DNA of 5,666 bases, from NCBI GenBank assembly GCA_016763215.1, contig JAESUF010000275.1, positions 1-5,666 of the forward strand, written 5' to 3'. Both the position numbers and the translations under genes were made by a program. This document shows positions 1 to 5,487 of the stretch, piece after piece. Each line of letters starts with the position of its first letter. Positions within the stretch are counted from its first letter, which is position 1. A model generated the notes under the pieces. That model saw only the letters and a list, made by a program, of their open reading frames with translations. It made no database searches and was not told where the DNA came from. This DNA comes from Flavobacteriaceae bacterium. Its GTDB lineage: Bacteria; Bacteroidota; Bacteroidia; Flavobacteriales; Flavobacteriaceae.

Positions 1-234
1 GCTGTTCTTTTTATAATTACTAGGAGTTCTCTGGTAGAAGTATTCAAACAAAAAATAATAGAAAAATCTAACGAAATAATAAATTACAATTGAAGTCCAG
101 ATACCTTTGTTAATCAATAAGATGAACAGGGTTCCTAAAATTGAAGATAGCCAAAGGTCAATTAAAAAATTTTCAGTTCTACTATCGCTATTAGAAAGAA
201 ATGAGTTTTTACTTTTTTCAGTTGTTGATTTCAT
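1..234 (-). CDS. RDD-family-like small membrane protein, N-terminal part (cut by window start)
   Basis: An open frame starts at the ATG at 232-234 and runs out of the window after 78 codons, so the C-terminus is missing. After a polar N-terminus there are two likely membrane segments, about residues 27-42 and 45-63. They are followed by the aromatic-rich stretch YYFLFEYFYQRTPS (59-72). An Arg-x6-Asp pair (R19, D26) ahead of the first helix, and an FE...QRTP sequence after the second, are the pattern of RDD-family membrane proteins, where the usual end of that motif is RTPGK. Here it reads RTPSN, a departure from the common form. The role of such short RDD proteins is poorly known; some RDD proteins have been linked to ion or solute transport. 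The frame is uninterrupted and translates into a plausible membrane protein, so I trust the gene more than the family name. A 12-bp palindrome lies just upstream of the start. Confidence 0.72.
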   Translation of the reverse strand, partial: MKSTTEKSKNSFLSNSDSRTENFLIDLWLSSILGTLFILLINKGIWTSIVIYYFVRFFYYFLFEYFYQRTPSNYKKNS

Positions 235-247
235 CAAATTATAGCTA

Positions 248-259
248 CTTTATATAAAG
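248..259. repeat. 12-bp perfect palindrome upstream of the RDD-like gene
   Basis: CTTTATATAAAG is a perfect palindrome ending 14 bases upstream of the ATG of the RDD-like gene. That is where a promoter or operator would be expected. It is purely AT-rich apart from its ends, so it may be chance in this low-GC DNA. The rest of the 128-base gap (235-362) shows no clear terminator or exact TAnnTTTG box. Confidence 0.3.
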
Positions 260-362
260 AATAAACTTTTTGTTGGCATTCGTTTTTCTTGTTTTTTTTC
301 AAAATGAAGAATGGTTGGTTCTGGTTAAATAGAATGCTCTTAATGTAACAGAAAACATGATA

Positions 363-770
363 TTATCGTAATTCTATATACCAATAGACTTCTTCTAAAT
401 CTCCCTTCAGTTGTAGCGTTACTCTTGGTTTTTGCCCATTAAATGAGTAATTTAATAGTATGTCAAAATCCTTTTCCTCAAAAGATTTTAATCTTAATGT
501 TTTACTAGAAGTATTAATTTCGAATAATCCTTTATCGAATGTATGGCGTACGGATATATTATTATATTTAAATATTTCATAATAACCTTTCTCATCAAAA
601 TCAATATATGCCAATTCTTCGCCAAAAGATTTAACTTTAGCGTCCTCTCCATTTATTTCAAATTCACTGACGTACCAATCTCCTTCAATTAGAGTTTTCT
701 CATCATATTGACAAGCCGATACGAATACGAATGCTAATAGTAATTGAACTGTTTTTTTCATAAGAGTCAT
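363..770 (-). CDS. small lipoprotein, lipocalin-like
   Basis: The longest frame gives 135 residues. A second ATG at 759-761 (codon 4) starts MKKTVQLLLAFVFVSAC and gives a textbook lipoprotein signal of 17 residues, so it may be the real start. The lipobox is V-S-A-C, with Cys20 in the long form (Cys17 in the short form) as the lipidated residue, which places the protein in the outer or inner membrane facing the periplasm or outside. The residues after Cys are Q-Y-D-E-K, resembling the acidic export signal of surface lipoproteins in Bacteroidota. The mature part begins LIEGDWYVSEFEING and continues as alternating short beta-type segments, the look of the lipocalin-like domains common in flavobacteria, where an L-x-G-x-W opening is typical. 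No ligand or function can be assigned. It stands alone, 140 bases after the hydrolase gene and 128 bases before the RDD-like gene. No strong terminator or promoter was seen on either side. Confidence 0.8.
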   Translation of the reverse strand: MTLMKKTVQLLLAFVFVSACQYDEKTLIEGDWYVSEFEINGEDAKVKSFGEELAYIDFDEKGYYEIFKYNNISVRHTFDKGLFEINTSSKTLRLKSFEEKDFDILLNYSFNGQKPRVTLQLKGDLEEVYWYIELR

Positions 771-910
771 TTAATGGATTAAAATTGTTTTTTTATTAAA
801 ATTTATTTCATGGCTTCATTCAATTAATGCCAACTAGTTCTATAATTATTTTTATCCCTAAAATATTCACGAGATAGGGTTGCTATTTGTAGTATCGGAG
901 GTGCTGTTAT

Positions 911-2056
911 TTAATAGTAAAAACTCTTAAATAAGTCCCCATTCTCGACTATTCGCCAAACGTTTTCTTTGCCTGCTTTCATCATCAAAATCCACCTATT
1001 AATAGTCATGGCAATATCGTCATTTACTGTTGCCCATTGGTAATAGCTATGCTCTGTAAGCCCTGAAACTATTTTTGAGCAGTTTACTTGATGAATCTTA
1101 TTGTGAATTAATTGAGGTCTTGCTGCACCTGTATTACCTAAGCGTTGTGGATTTCCTTTGGTAAAATCGGAAATATACATGGCCACATCTCCTTTGTTGT
1201 AGTATACTGACACATGGTTGGCTAATTGATGTATATCGCTCATCTTTTTACTGTCTTCCAAACAATCATCATCAACATCGCTGGCACATAAAAAGATATT
1301 TTCAAAAATCCGTGGCATTCGATTTCCTGAAGAATAGCCAGCAATTTTCTTTAATGAATTTTCTAAGACATAATTTCCCATAGAATGTGCCAACAGATGA
1401 ATACTTTGTGTACAAGGTCTCATTGTTTTATCTGATGCACTAATTTTAATTTCACCTAAGAAGTCTTTTAATTTTAAAATGGCTCTCGCAATGGCCTGTG
1501 CAGAATCTCGAGCATCGCTACGGTCTGATTTATAAGCAGCAAAAGGCATCATACTTCCGTTAGACGGCCAAGTAAAGAGTACTACAATCACTTTTTTATC
1601 ACCTTCTTTTCGATTGCGATTCAACATAAATTGTAGCGACATTGCAGATCCTACAGCACTTTCCCAAGACACATTGTATCCATGTATAAAAATGACTACA
1701 TCAGTATTGTCTGACATGTCTTTCTTTAAGTCTTTAAAAAATCGAGTGGAGGAGTTGCTTTTGAAACCAATTTCTTTCTTGGCAGAAGAAGTTGCATCTT
1801 CATAGGCTAAGATATCAGCACTTTTTGCTTCTTTTGTTAGAAAGGCGGTCAATTTTTCACCGTCTCCAGAACGACTTCCTTTGAATTTTTTTGTAAGGTG
1901 TGTATCAACGGAATCCTTATCAATAGTCATTTCTACTTTTCCAAAACGAAGATTGTAATGTCCGTCACTACTAAACTTCCCTCCATAACCTGTCGGTTTC
2001 CATTGGTCAGTACCTTTGTAGTTTCTGTTGGTTGCAAAATATAATTTAGCAGTCAT
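911..2056 (-). CDS. alpha/beta hydrolase of the DUF900 type
   Basis: The product is a 381-residue predicted serine hydrolase with no signal peptide or membrane segment, so probably cytoplasmic. It opens with the typical DUF900 start (LYFATNR, residues 5-11) and a further G-Y-G at 23-25. The hydrolase core follows: VVIFIHGYN (120-128; HG forms the oxyanion region), VVLFTWPSNG (158-167), then LLAHSMGNYV (221-230), where Ser225 in A-H-S-M-G-N is the nucleophile. Next come LCASDVDDD (256-264), VSVYYNKGDVAMYIS (282-296) with Asp290 as the likeliest catalytic acid, and GLTEHSYY (332-339) with His336 as the likely catalytic His. Thus Ser-Asp-His appear in the correct order for the fold. The substrate is unknown; esterase or lipase activity is only what the fold allows. 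It follows the flavin oxidase on the same strand with a 176-base gap, so joint transcription is possible but not shown. Its length is normal for the family and no damage is seen. Confidence 0.88.
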   Translation of the reverse strand: MTAKLYFATNRNYKGTDQWKPTGYGGKFSSDGHYNLRFGKVEMTIDKDSVDTHLTKKFKGSRSGDGEKLTAFLTKEAKSADILAYEDATSSAKKEIGFKSNSSTRFFKDLKKDMSDNTDVVIFIHGYNVSWESAVGSAMSLQFMLNRNRKEGDKKVIVVLFTWPSNGSMMPFAAYKSDRSDARDSAQAIARAILKLKDFLGEIKISASDKTMRPCTQSIHLLAHSMGNYVLENSLKKIAGYSSGNRMPRIFENIFLCASDVDDDCLEDSKKMSDIHQLANHVSVYYNKGDVAMYISDFTKGNPQRLGNTGAARPQLIHNKIHQVNCSKIVSGLTEHSYYQWATVNDDIAMTINRWILMMKAGKENVWRIVENGDLFKSFYY

Positions 2057-2078
2057 AATAGGTGTAGGTTTAAAATAT

Positions 2079-2108
2079 CAAATTCGTTTACAAAAAAAAT
2101 CAACCAAA
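2079..2108 (-). promoter_or_regulatory. weak candidate Bacteroidota promoter for the hydrolase gene
   Basis: Read on the minus strand, TTTG (2105-2108) is followed after 18 bases by CGAATTTG (2079-2086). The latter matches the TAnnTTTG box only in its TTTG half. The spacing is right for a flavobacterial -33/-7 promoter, and the box ends 22 bases before the ATG at 2056. Because the TA of the box is missing, this is a tentative call. The remainder of the 2057-2232 gap shows no clear terminator for the flavin oxidase. Confidence 0.22.
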
Positions 2109-2232
2109 GAAAGATGCAATTTAATGCTTGAAAAAGCCTGTTACATTGGGGACGTAACTATGTTGATGGCTGTTAAAAGTAATTAAAATAATAGAAAAAC
2201 CGTCACCCTATTTTATTCTTTCTTCGAGAAAA

Positions 2233-3870
2233 CTACACCAACGGAATACTCATTTCAAATTCAAACAAATTTTCAGCATCATATTCTGATTTGAATTCAC
2301 GTAATTTTTTTAAGTTTTTTTCTCCGTAATAAATTTCTAGAAGCTTTAATCGACCTATGGGAGTTTCTGGATTTTTAACCAAATCCTTGTCTACAAAATT
2401 GATGAATGACCCTTCAGTCAACGGAGATAAACCGAATCTAAAATCAGCAACCCATTTTACATACTCTTCATTTCTGGTTTGATTTGTAAAAGCATTGCTA
2501 ATATCATCCCACCAGCATTGTATTTGTAACAGGTAGGGTTTTTCAGGGAAAGCAAACACACTTTGGTTTGTGTTTTCTCGTACCACACCACCAAGACAAT
2601 GAAAACTCATATATTTATTAACGTCTCCATAGTAACAAGACTTAGAGAGAAACTCATAAATTTGTTCCACCATTTTTTTATTGTCTTCTTTCTCATAATT
2701 CTTCGGGAAACTAGAAGAAATTTTATGTGGGTGTGGACGATCACAGGTAGAAGCTGGTGCATTTGGAAGTATTCGTAAATCACGATCGCCACATTTTTTA
2801 GAAACTTCTAACCCTTTTTCAGGGGTGGTTGTTGGATTTAAGAAATTAGCAACAACAGATTGATGTCTTGCTAAAGACGACAGACTTTCATCATGTGTAT
2901 CGATGAGTATTTTTTTCTTTACATCATAGGAAACTTCTTTCAATAATGTGAAATCACGTTTTCGAGGAATGTATTTGTCAAAATATTTTCGCAATAGTTT
3001 TACTAATTCATTTTTGGACCCATAAAATTGCCCACCCATTCTACCATGAACAAGACTCACTTGACCTCCTCTAAATTTCTTTTTTTCAGGATCAATAATA
3101 ATCATAGTACAAGACGATGAAAGTGCAGGGTTTAATTCTAATTCACCAGTAAGTGTATGCAGGTCCATCCACTTTTTGATAACAGCTTTTGTTTCATTGG
3201 GCTCTGTCCATGTTAATGTAAATGAAGTCACTTTAGAAGTAAGCCAAGACAGTTTAAATTTAAAACGTGTAACCACTCCGAAATTACCGCCACCACCACC
3301 TTTCAATGACCAAAATAGATTGGAAAGATGATGCTCAGAGATAGTTTCGATACAGCCATTTGCAAGGACAATTTCTGCTTCTAGGATATTGTCACAGGTC
3401 ATTCCCAACTTACGAATGGAATAGCCCCAGCCGCCACCATGCGTAATTCCTCCAACATTTACAGATTGACAACCTCCTCCGGGAATTGTTTGATTCCTTT
3501 TCTCTAGTTCTTTGTATACGCTTTCCAATTGTTTTCCAACTGGAATCCATGCTTCACATTCATTATCTTTTACGTATTCAATTTCATTCATTTCTGATAA
3601 ATCAATAATAATAACTCCGTTGCCAGAACACATTCCCTCGTGTTGATGTCCTCCAGAGCGGACTCTAAACGTCCGTTTATGGTCTCGAGAAAAATTGATG
3701 CAGTATTGCACATGACTTGCATTTTTACAATAAGCAATAGCATTGGGCTGATCACCGAAACGAGTGTTGGAAATAACACGAGCATAATGATATAAAGAAT
3801 CTTTTTGTTCTATAATGACCAAGCCTTTTGGTGCATGATTTTTGAATTCGGAGGTAGTAATGTTTGACAT
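2233..3870 (-). CDS. FAD-dependent oxidase, berberine-bridge-enzyme type, likely bicovalent flavin
   Basis: The 545-residue product has an FAD-binding (PCMH/FAD_binding_4) domain at about 40-205. It carries FRVRSGGH (68-75), IPVGKQL (109-115), GGGCQSVNVGGITHGGGWG (131-149), DNILEAEIVLANG (160-172) and LKGGGGGNFGVVT (189-201). A C-terminal BBE-type segment lies at about 485-545 (IYYGEKNLKKLREFKSEYD near 513-531, then N-L-F). His75 and Cys134 sit where members with double covalent FAD linkage attach the 8-alpha and 6 positions of the ring; this is inferred from alignment by eye. Such enzymes oxidise alcohols, sugars or secondary-metabolite intermediates with O2, making H2O2. The middle part (about 205-480) is the substrate domain and gives no substrate clue by eye. 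The usual Y-x-N segment before the BBE motif reads F-I-N here (489-491). No signal peptide is visible, so it is probably cytoplasmic. The stop is TAG. The gene starts 68 bases past the SDR terminator and so is probably transcribed alone from its own promoter. Confidence 0.88.
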   Translation of the reverse strand: MSNITTSEFKNHAPKGLVIIEQKDSLYHYARVISNTRFGDQPNAIAYCKNASHVQYCINFSRDHKRTFRVRSGGHQHEGMCSGNGVIIIDLSEMNEIEYVKDNECEAWIPVGKQLESVYKELEKRNQTIPGGGCQSVNVGGITHGGGWGYSIRKLGMTCDNILEAEIVLANGCIETISEHHLSNLFWSLKGGGGGNFGVVTRFKFKLSWLTSKVTSFTLTWTEPNETKAVIKKWMDLHTLTGELELNPALSSSCTMIIIDPEKKKFRGGQVSLVHGRMGGQFYGSKNELVKLLRKYFDKYIPRKRDFTLLKEVSYDVKKKILIDTHDESLSSLARHQSVVANFLNPTTTPEKGLEVSKKCGDRDLRILPNAPASTCDRPHPHKISSSFPKNYEKEDNKKMVEQIYEFLSKSCYYGDVNKYMSFHCLGGVVRENTNQSVFAFPEKPYLLQIQCWWDDISNAFTNQTRNEEYVKWVADFRFGLSPLTEGSFINFVDKDLVKNPETPIGRLKLLEIYYGEKNLKKLREFKSEYDAENLFEFEMSIPLV

Positions 3871-3881
3871 CGTAAATAGGT

Positions 3882-3924
3882 TAGATAATAGACTGATATC
3901 TATAAACTTACTAAAAAATAGATA
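3882..3924. repeat. alternating TAGATA / TATCTA hexamers in the leader of the flavin oxidase
   Basis: TAGATA (3882-3887), its reverse complement TATCTA (3897-3902) and TAGATA again (3919-3924) occur within 43 bases immediately upstream of the flavin-oxidase ATG at 3870. Either neighbouring pair can form a 6-bp stem. A loose promoter-like box, TAAGTTTA on the minus strand (3903-3910), lies between the second and third copies. The copies could be a regulator-binding cluster, but AT-rich hexamers recur easily by chance here. Confidence 0.25.
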
Positions 3925-3938
3925 GCTTTGAGGTCAAG

Positions 3939-3978
3939 TAGTTAAAAACAGGTAGAAACACTTACCTGTTTTTGACTA
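3939..3978. terminator. strong hairpin terminator, T-rich on both strands
   Basis: Plus-strand TAGTTAAAAACAGGTA (3939-3954) pairs with TACCTGTTTTTGACTA (3963-3978) across an 8-base loop. This gives a 16-bp stem with one G-T mismatch, including 11 perfect central pairs. The GC-containing inner stem is flanked by A5 on one side and T5 on the other, so the RNA from either strand ends its stem in a U-run. It lies 76 bases after the stop of the SDR gene and most likely ends that minus-strand transcript. It also insulates the flavin-oxidase gene downstream. Confidence 0.8.
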
Positions 3979-4053
3979 GCTATATTATCTTGACAACTAA
4001 TTTGAATGGGAGCGTGTTATTTAGTCCTTTAATTTTTATATTGAATGGATTAA

Positions 4054-4803
4054 TTAAATCTGACTCAATCCACCATCCACTTCAATTTCAATTCCGTTAA
4101 TGAACGAGGCATCATCAGAAGCTAAAAACAGGGCAGTGGCTGCAATCTCTTCAGATTGACCAAATCGACCTAAAGGAACTGCTTGTGCAAATTGACTTCC
4201 CATTCCTTCTACAACTTCTGTAGGCAATCCCATTTTTCCATAAATAGGAGTTTCAATAGGGCCAGGAGCAATGGTGTTTACACGAATTCTTCTCGATTTC
4301 ACTTCATTCGTTAGCACTCGTGAATAGGAACGTAAAGCACCTTTACTGGCAGAATAGACCCCAAAACCTTCAAACCCTTTTTGGTTTACAATAGAACTGG
4401 TGAATAAAATACTCCCTCCATCATTCATATGTGGTAATGCTTCTTTTACAGTTAAAATAGGAGCTTTTACATTAACATCAAAGATTTCATTATAATGTTC
4501 AGCTGTAATATCTGTAACAGGAGCAACTGTAGCGATCCCTGCATTTAAAAATAGAATATCAATCTTTCCATACTTTGCTGTTGCTTCTTGAATCAATCGA
4601 ACATTGTCTTCGTCCTTCGATACATCTCCTACAACAGTGATAAAATCACCTGCAAGCTCTTTTGTTGCCTCTGCTAATGCTTTTGCTCTCCTTCCTGTTA
4701 GCACTACTTTTGCTCCTTCTTGTAAGAATAATTTAGCTGTAGCCAATCCGATACCACTATTTGCGCCAGTTATAATTGCGACTTTGTCTTTTAACTTACT
4801 CAT
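4054..4803 (-). CDS. classical short-chain dehydrogenase/reductase (SDR)
   Basis: The 249-residue product is of the normal length for classical SDR enzymes and covers the whole Rossmann fold. The cofactor loop is TGANSGIG (12-19). Arg38 in LTGRR (35-39), after the second strand, favours NADP(H) over NAD(H). D60-V61 lines the adenine pocket, NAG is at 87-89 and the structural Asn is N111. The catalytic set is Ser137 (in FTSSIV), Tyr150 and Lys154 (YSASK). P-G-P-I-E-T-P at 180-186 follows. The C-terminal G-I-E-I-E-V-D-G-G is the usual family end. The substrate cannot be read from the sequence; oxidation of an alcohol or reduction of a ketone/aldehyde is expected in the cytoplasm. It begins 47 bases after the TetR-type regulator on the same strand, and an inverted repeat resembling the regulator's own operator sits 18-29 bases before its start. 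It is therefore probably a target of that regulator. A strong terminator follows. Confidence 0.93.
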   Translation of the reverse strand: MSKLKDKVAIITGANSGIGLATAKLFLQEGAKVVLTGRRAKALAEATKELAGDFITVVGDVSKDEDNVRLIQEATAKYGKIDILFLNAGIATVAPVTDITAEHYNEIFDVNVKAPILTVKEALPHMNDGGSILFTSSIVNQKGFEGFGVYSASKGALRSYSRVLTNEVKSRRIRVNTIAPGPIETPIYGKMGLPTEVVEGMGSQFAQAVPLGRFGQSEEIAATALFLASDDASFINGIEIEVDGGLSQI

Positions 4804-4820
4804 ATTTTTTGTTTTATATG

Positions 4821-4832
4821 AAACGTTCGTTT
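4821..4832. promoter_or_regulatory. candidate TetR-family operator before the SDR gene
   Basis: AAACG-TT-CGTTT is an inverted repeat with two 5-base arms, 18-29 bases upstream of the SDR ATG. On the minus strand it reads TAATTT-N5-GAACGTT-T-CAT, against TAATTT-N2-GAACGTT-CAT upstream of the regulator gene. Two related sites in the same position relative to both starts argue for binding by the product of the 4851-5417 gene (inference). Confidence 0.5.
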
Positions 4833-4850
4833 TAAATTATATTAAAAAAA

Positions 4851-5417
4851 TTATACTAAAACAGAAAGTGTTGTCTCAACAATACTTTCCAAATCCTTTT
4901 GTTCATTTAAAATCATACTAGTAATCCGAAACCCTTGAAGTGCAGCAAACAGATAGAGTGCATACTCTTTAGCTGTTTTTTCTGTATTAATGTTTCCTTC
5001 CTTCTGGCCTTTGGCAATTAATGTTTCAAAAAGCTCTTGCATACTCTCCATGTTGTTGATGAGAAAGCTATTAATTTTTTGATTCTGATTTGCCATTTCA
5101 GTAGTACAATTACTGATCAAACACCCTTTATTTCTAGGGTCCTTTGGAGCACTGAATATTTTTCTTATAGCATCAAGTGGACTTTCTGAATTAATCAAAA
5201 CTTTTTGGATCATTTTGTTTGCGAATGCCCGGTACAGACGCAAGCTTTCTTGATAAATCTCCATTTTACTTCCAAAAGAATTGTAAATACTAGAGCGATT
5301 CAAACCAGTAGCATCCACTAAATCTTGCATTGTGGTAGCATTATAGCTCTTCTCATGAAAAAGGTTAATTACTTTTTCAAGAACGACATTACGATTAAAA
5401 GTTTCTACTTTTGGCAT
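4851..5417 (-). CDS. TetR/AcrR-family transcriptional repressor
   Basis: I start this at the ATG at 5415-5417, giving 188 residues. A frame extended to 5441 would need a TTG start and would run over the promoter and operator. The N-terminal DNA-binding domain (about 5-53) shows the TetR pattern: LFHEKSYNATTMQDLVDATG (19-38) followed by the recognition helix LNRSSIYNSFGSKMEIYQ (39-56). The C-terminal ligand domain contains KGCLISNCTTEMA (97-109), a G-C-L motif shared by a TetR subgroup often found near reductases and efflux genes. Its only two cysteines are C99 and C104. Such proteins bind as dimers to palindromes and are released by small molecules. The gene lies between the transporter end (70 bases upstream) and the SDR (47 bases downstream), with palindromes before its own start and before the SDR. 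Self-repression and control of the SDR are therefore likely; the inducer is unknown. Confidence 0.92.
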   Translation of the reverse strand: MPKVETFNRNVVLEKVINLFHEKSYNATTMQDLVDATGLNRSSIYNSFGSKMEIYQESLRLYRAFANKMIQKVLINSESPLDAIRKIFSAPKDPRNKGCLISNCTTEMANQNQKINSFLINNMESMQELFETLIAKGQKEGNINTEKTAKEYALYLFAALQGFRITSMILNEQKDLESIVETTLSVLV

Positions 5418-5430
5418 TTTTATTTGAAAT

Positions 5431-5438
5431 GAACGTTC
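5431..5438. promoter_or_regulatory. candidate autoregulatory operator of the TetR-family gene
   Basis: GAACGTTC is a perfect 8-bp palindrome, 14-21 bases upstream of the preferred ATG of the regulator. It directly abuts the -7 box, so it covers the expected transcription start. This is the classic place for a repressor operator. It shares the GAACGTT core with the repeat at 4821-4832. Confidence 0.55.
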
Positions 5439-5446
5439 CAAAATTA
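5439..5446 (-). promoter_or_regulatory. -7 box of the TetR-family gene promoter
   Basis: On the minus strand the sequence is TAATTTTG, an exact match to the Bacteroidota TAnnTTTG box, 22 bases before the ATG at 5417. A TTTG at 5462-5465 could be the -33 element, but the spacer is only 15 bases, shorter than the usual 17-20 or so. The regulator can therefore be transcribed separately from the transporter gene upstream. Confidence 0.5.
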
Positions 5447-5487
5447 CAAACTTTTTTAAAACAAAGCTTTAAAATAAATGTTAAAGT

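Noticed and set aside
850..885. CCCTA...TAGGG inverted repeat after the hydrolase gene, a possible terminator
   Set aside because: Only five pairs with a long loop and followed by mixed A/T rather than a T-run; too weak to call.
1614..1805. 63-codon plus-strand open frame
   Set aside because: It lies opposite the well-supported hydrolase gene, with no recognisable domain; an antisense shadow.
2563..2792. Overlapping small frames on both strands near 2563-2792
   Set aside because: Both lie inside the flavin-oxidase gene, whose protein is continuous and conserved-looking there; the small products are low-complexity and hydrophobic without a family signal.
3588..3785. 65-codon minus-strand frame
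   Set aside because: It overlaps the FAD-binding domain of the flavin oxidase in another frame; a shadow.
911..3870. The flavin oxidase and the hydrolase as a two-gene biosynthetic or defence system
   Set aside because: Adjacent on the same strand but with a 176-base gap, no shared motif and no partner genes typical of known defence or biosynthetic loci; adjacency alone is not enough.
4604..4921. 105-codon plus-strand frame
   Set aside because: It runs opposite the SDR N-terminus, the operator and the TetR C-terminus; its translation has no family pattern and would read through the regulatory gap.
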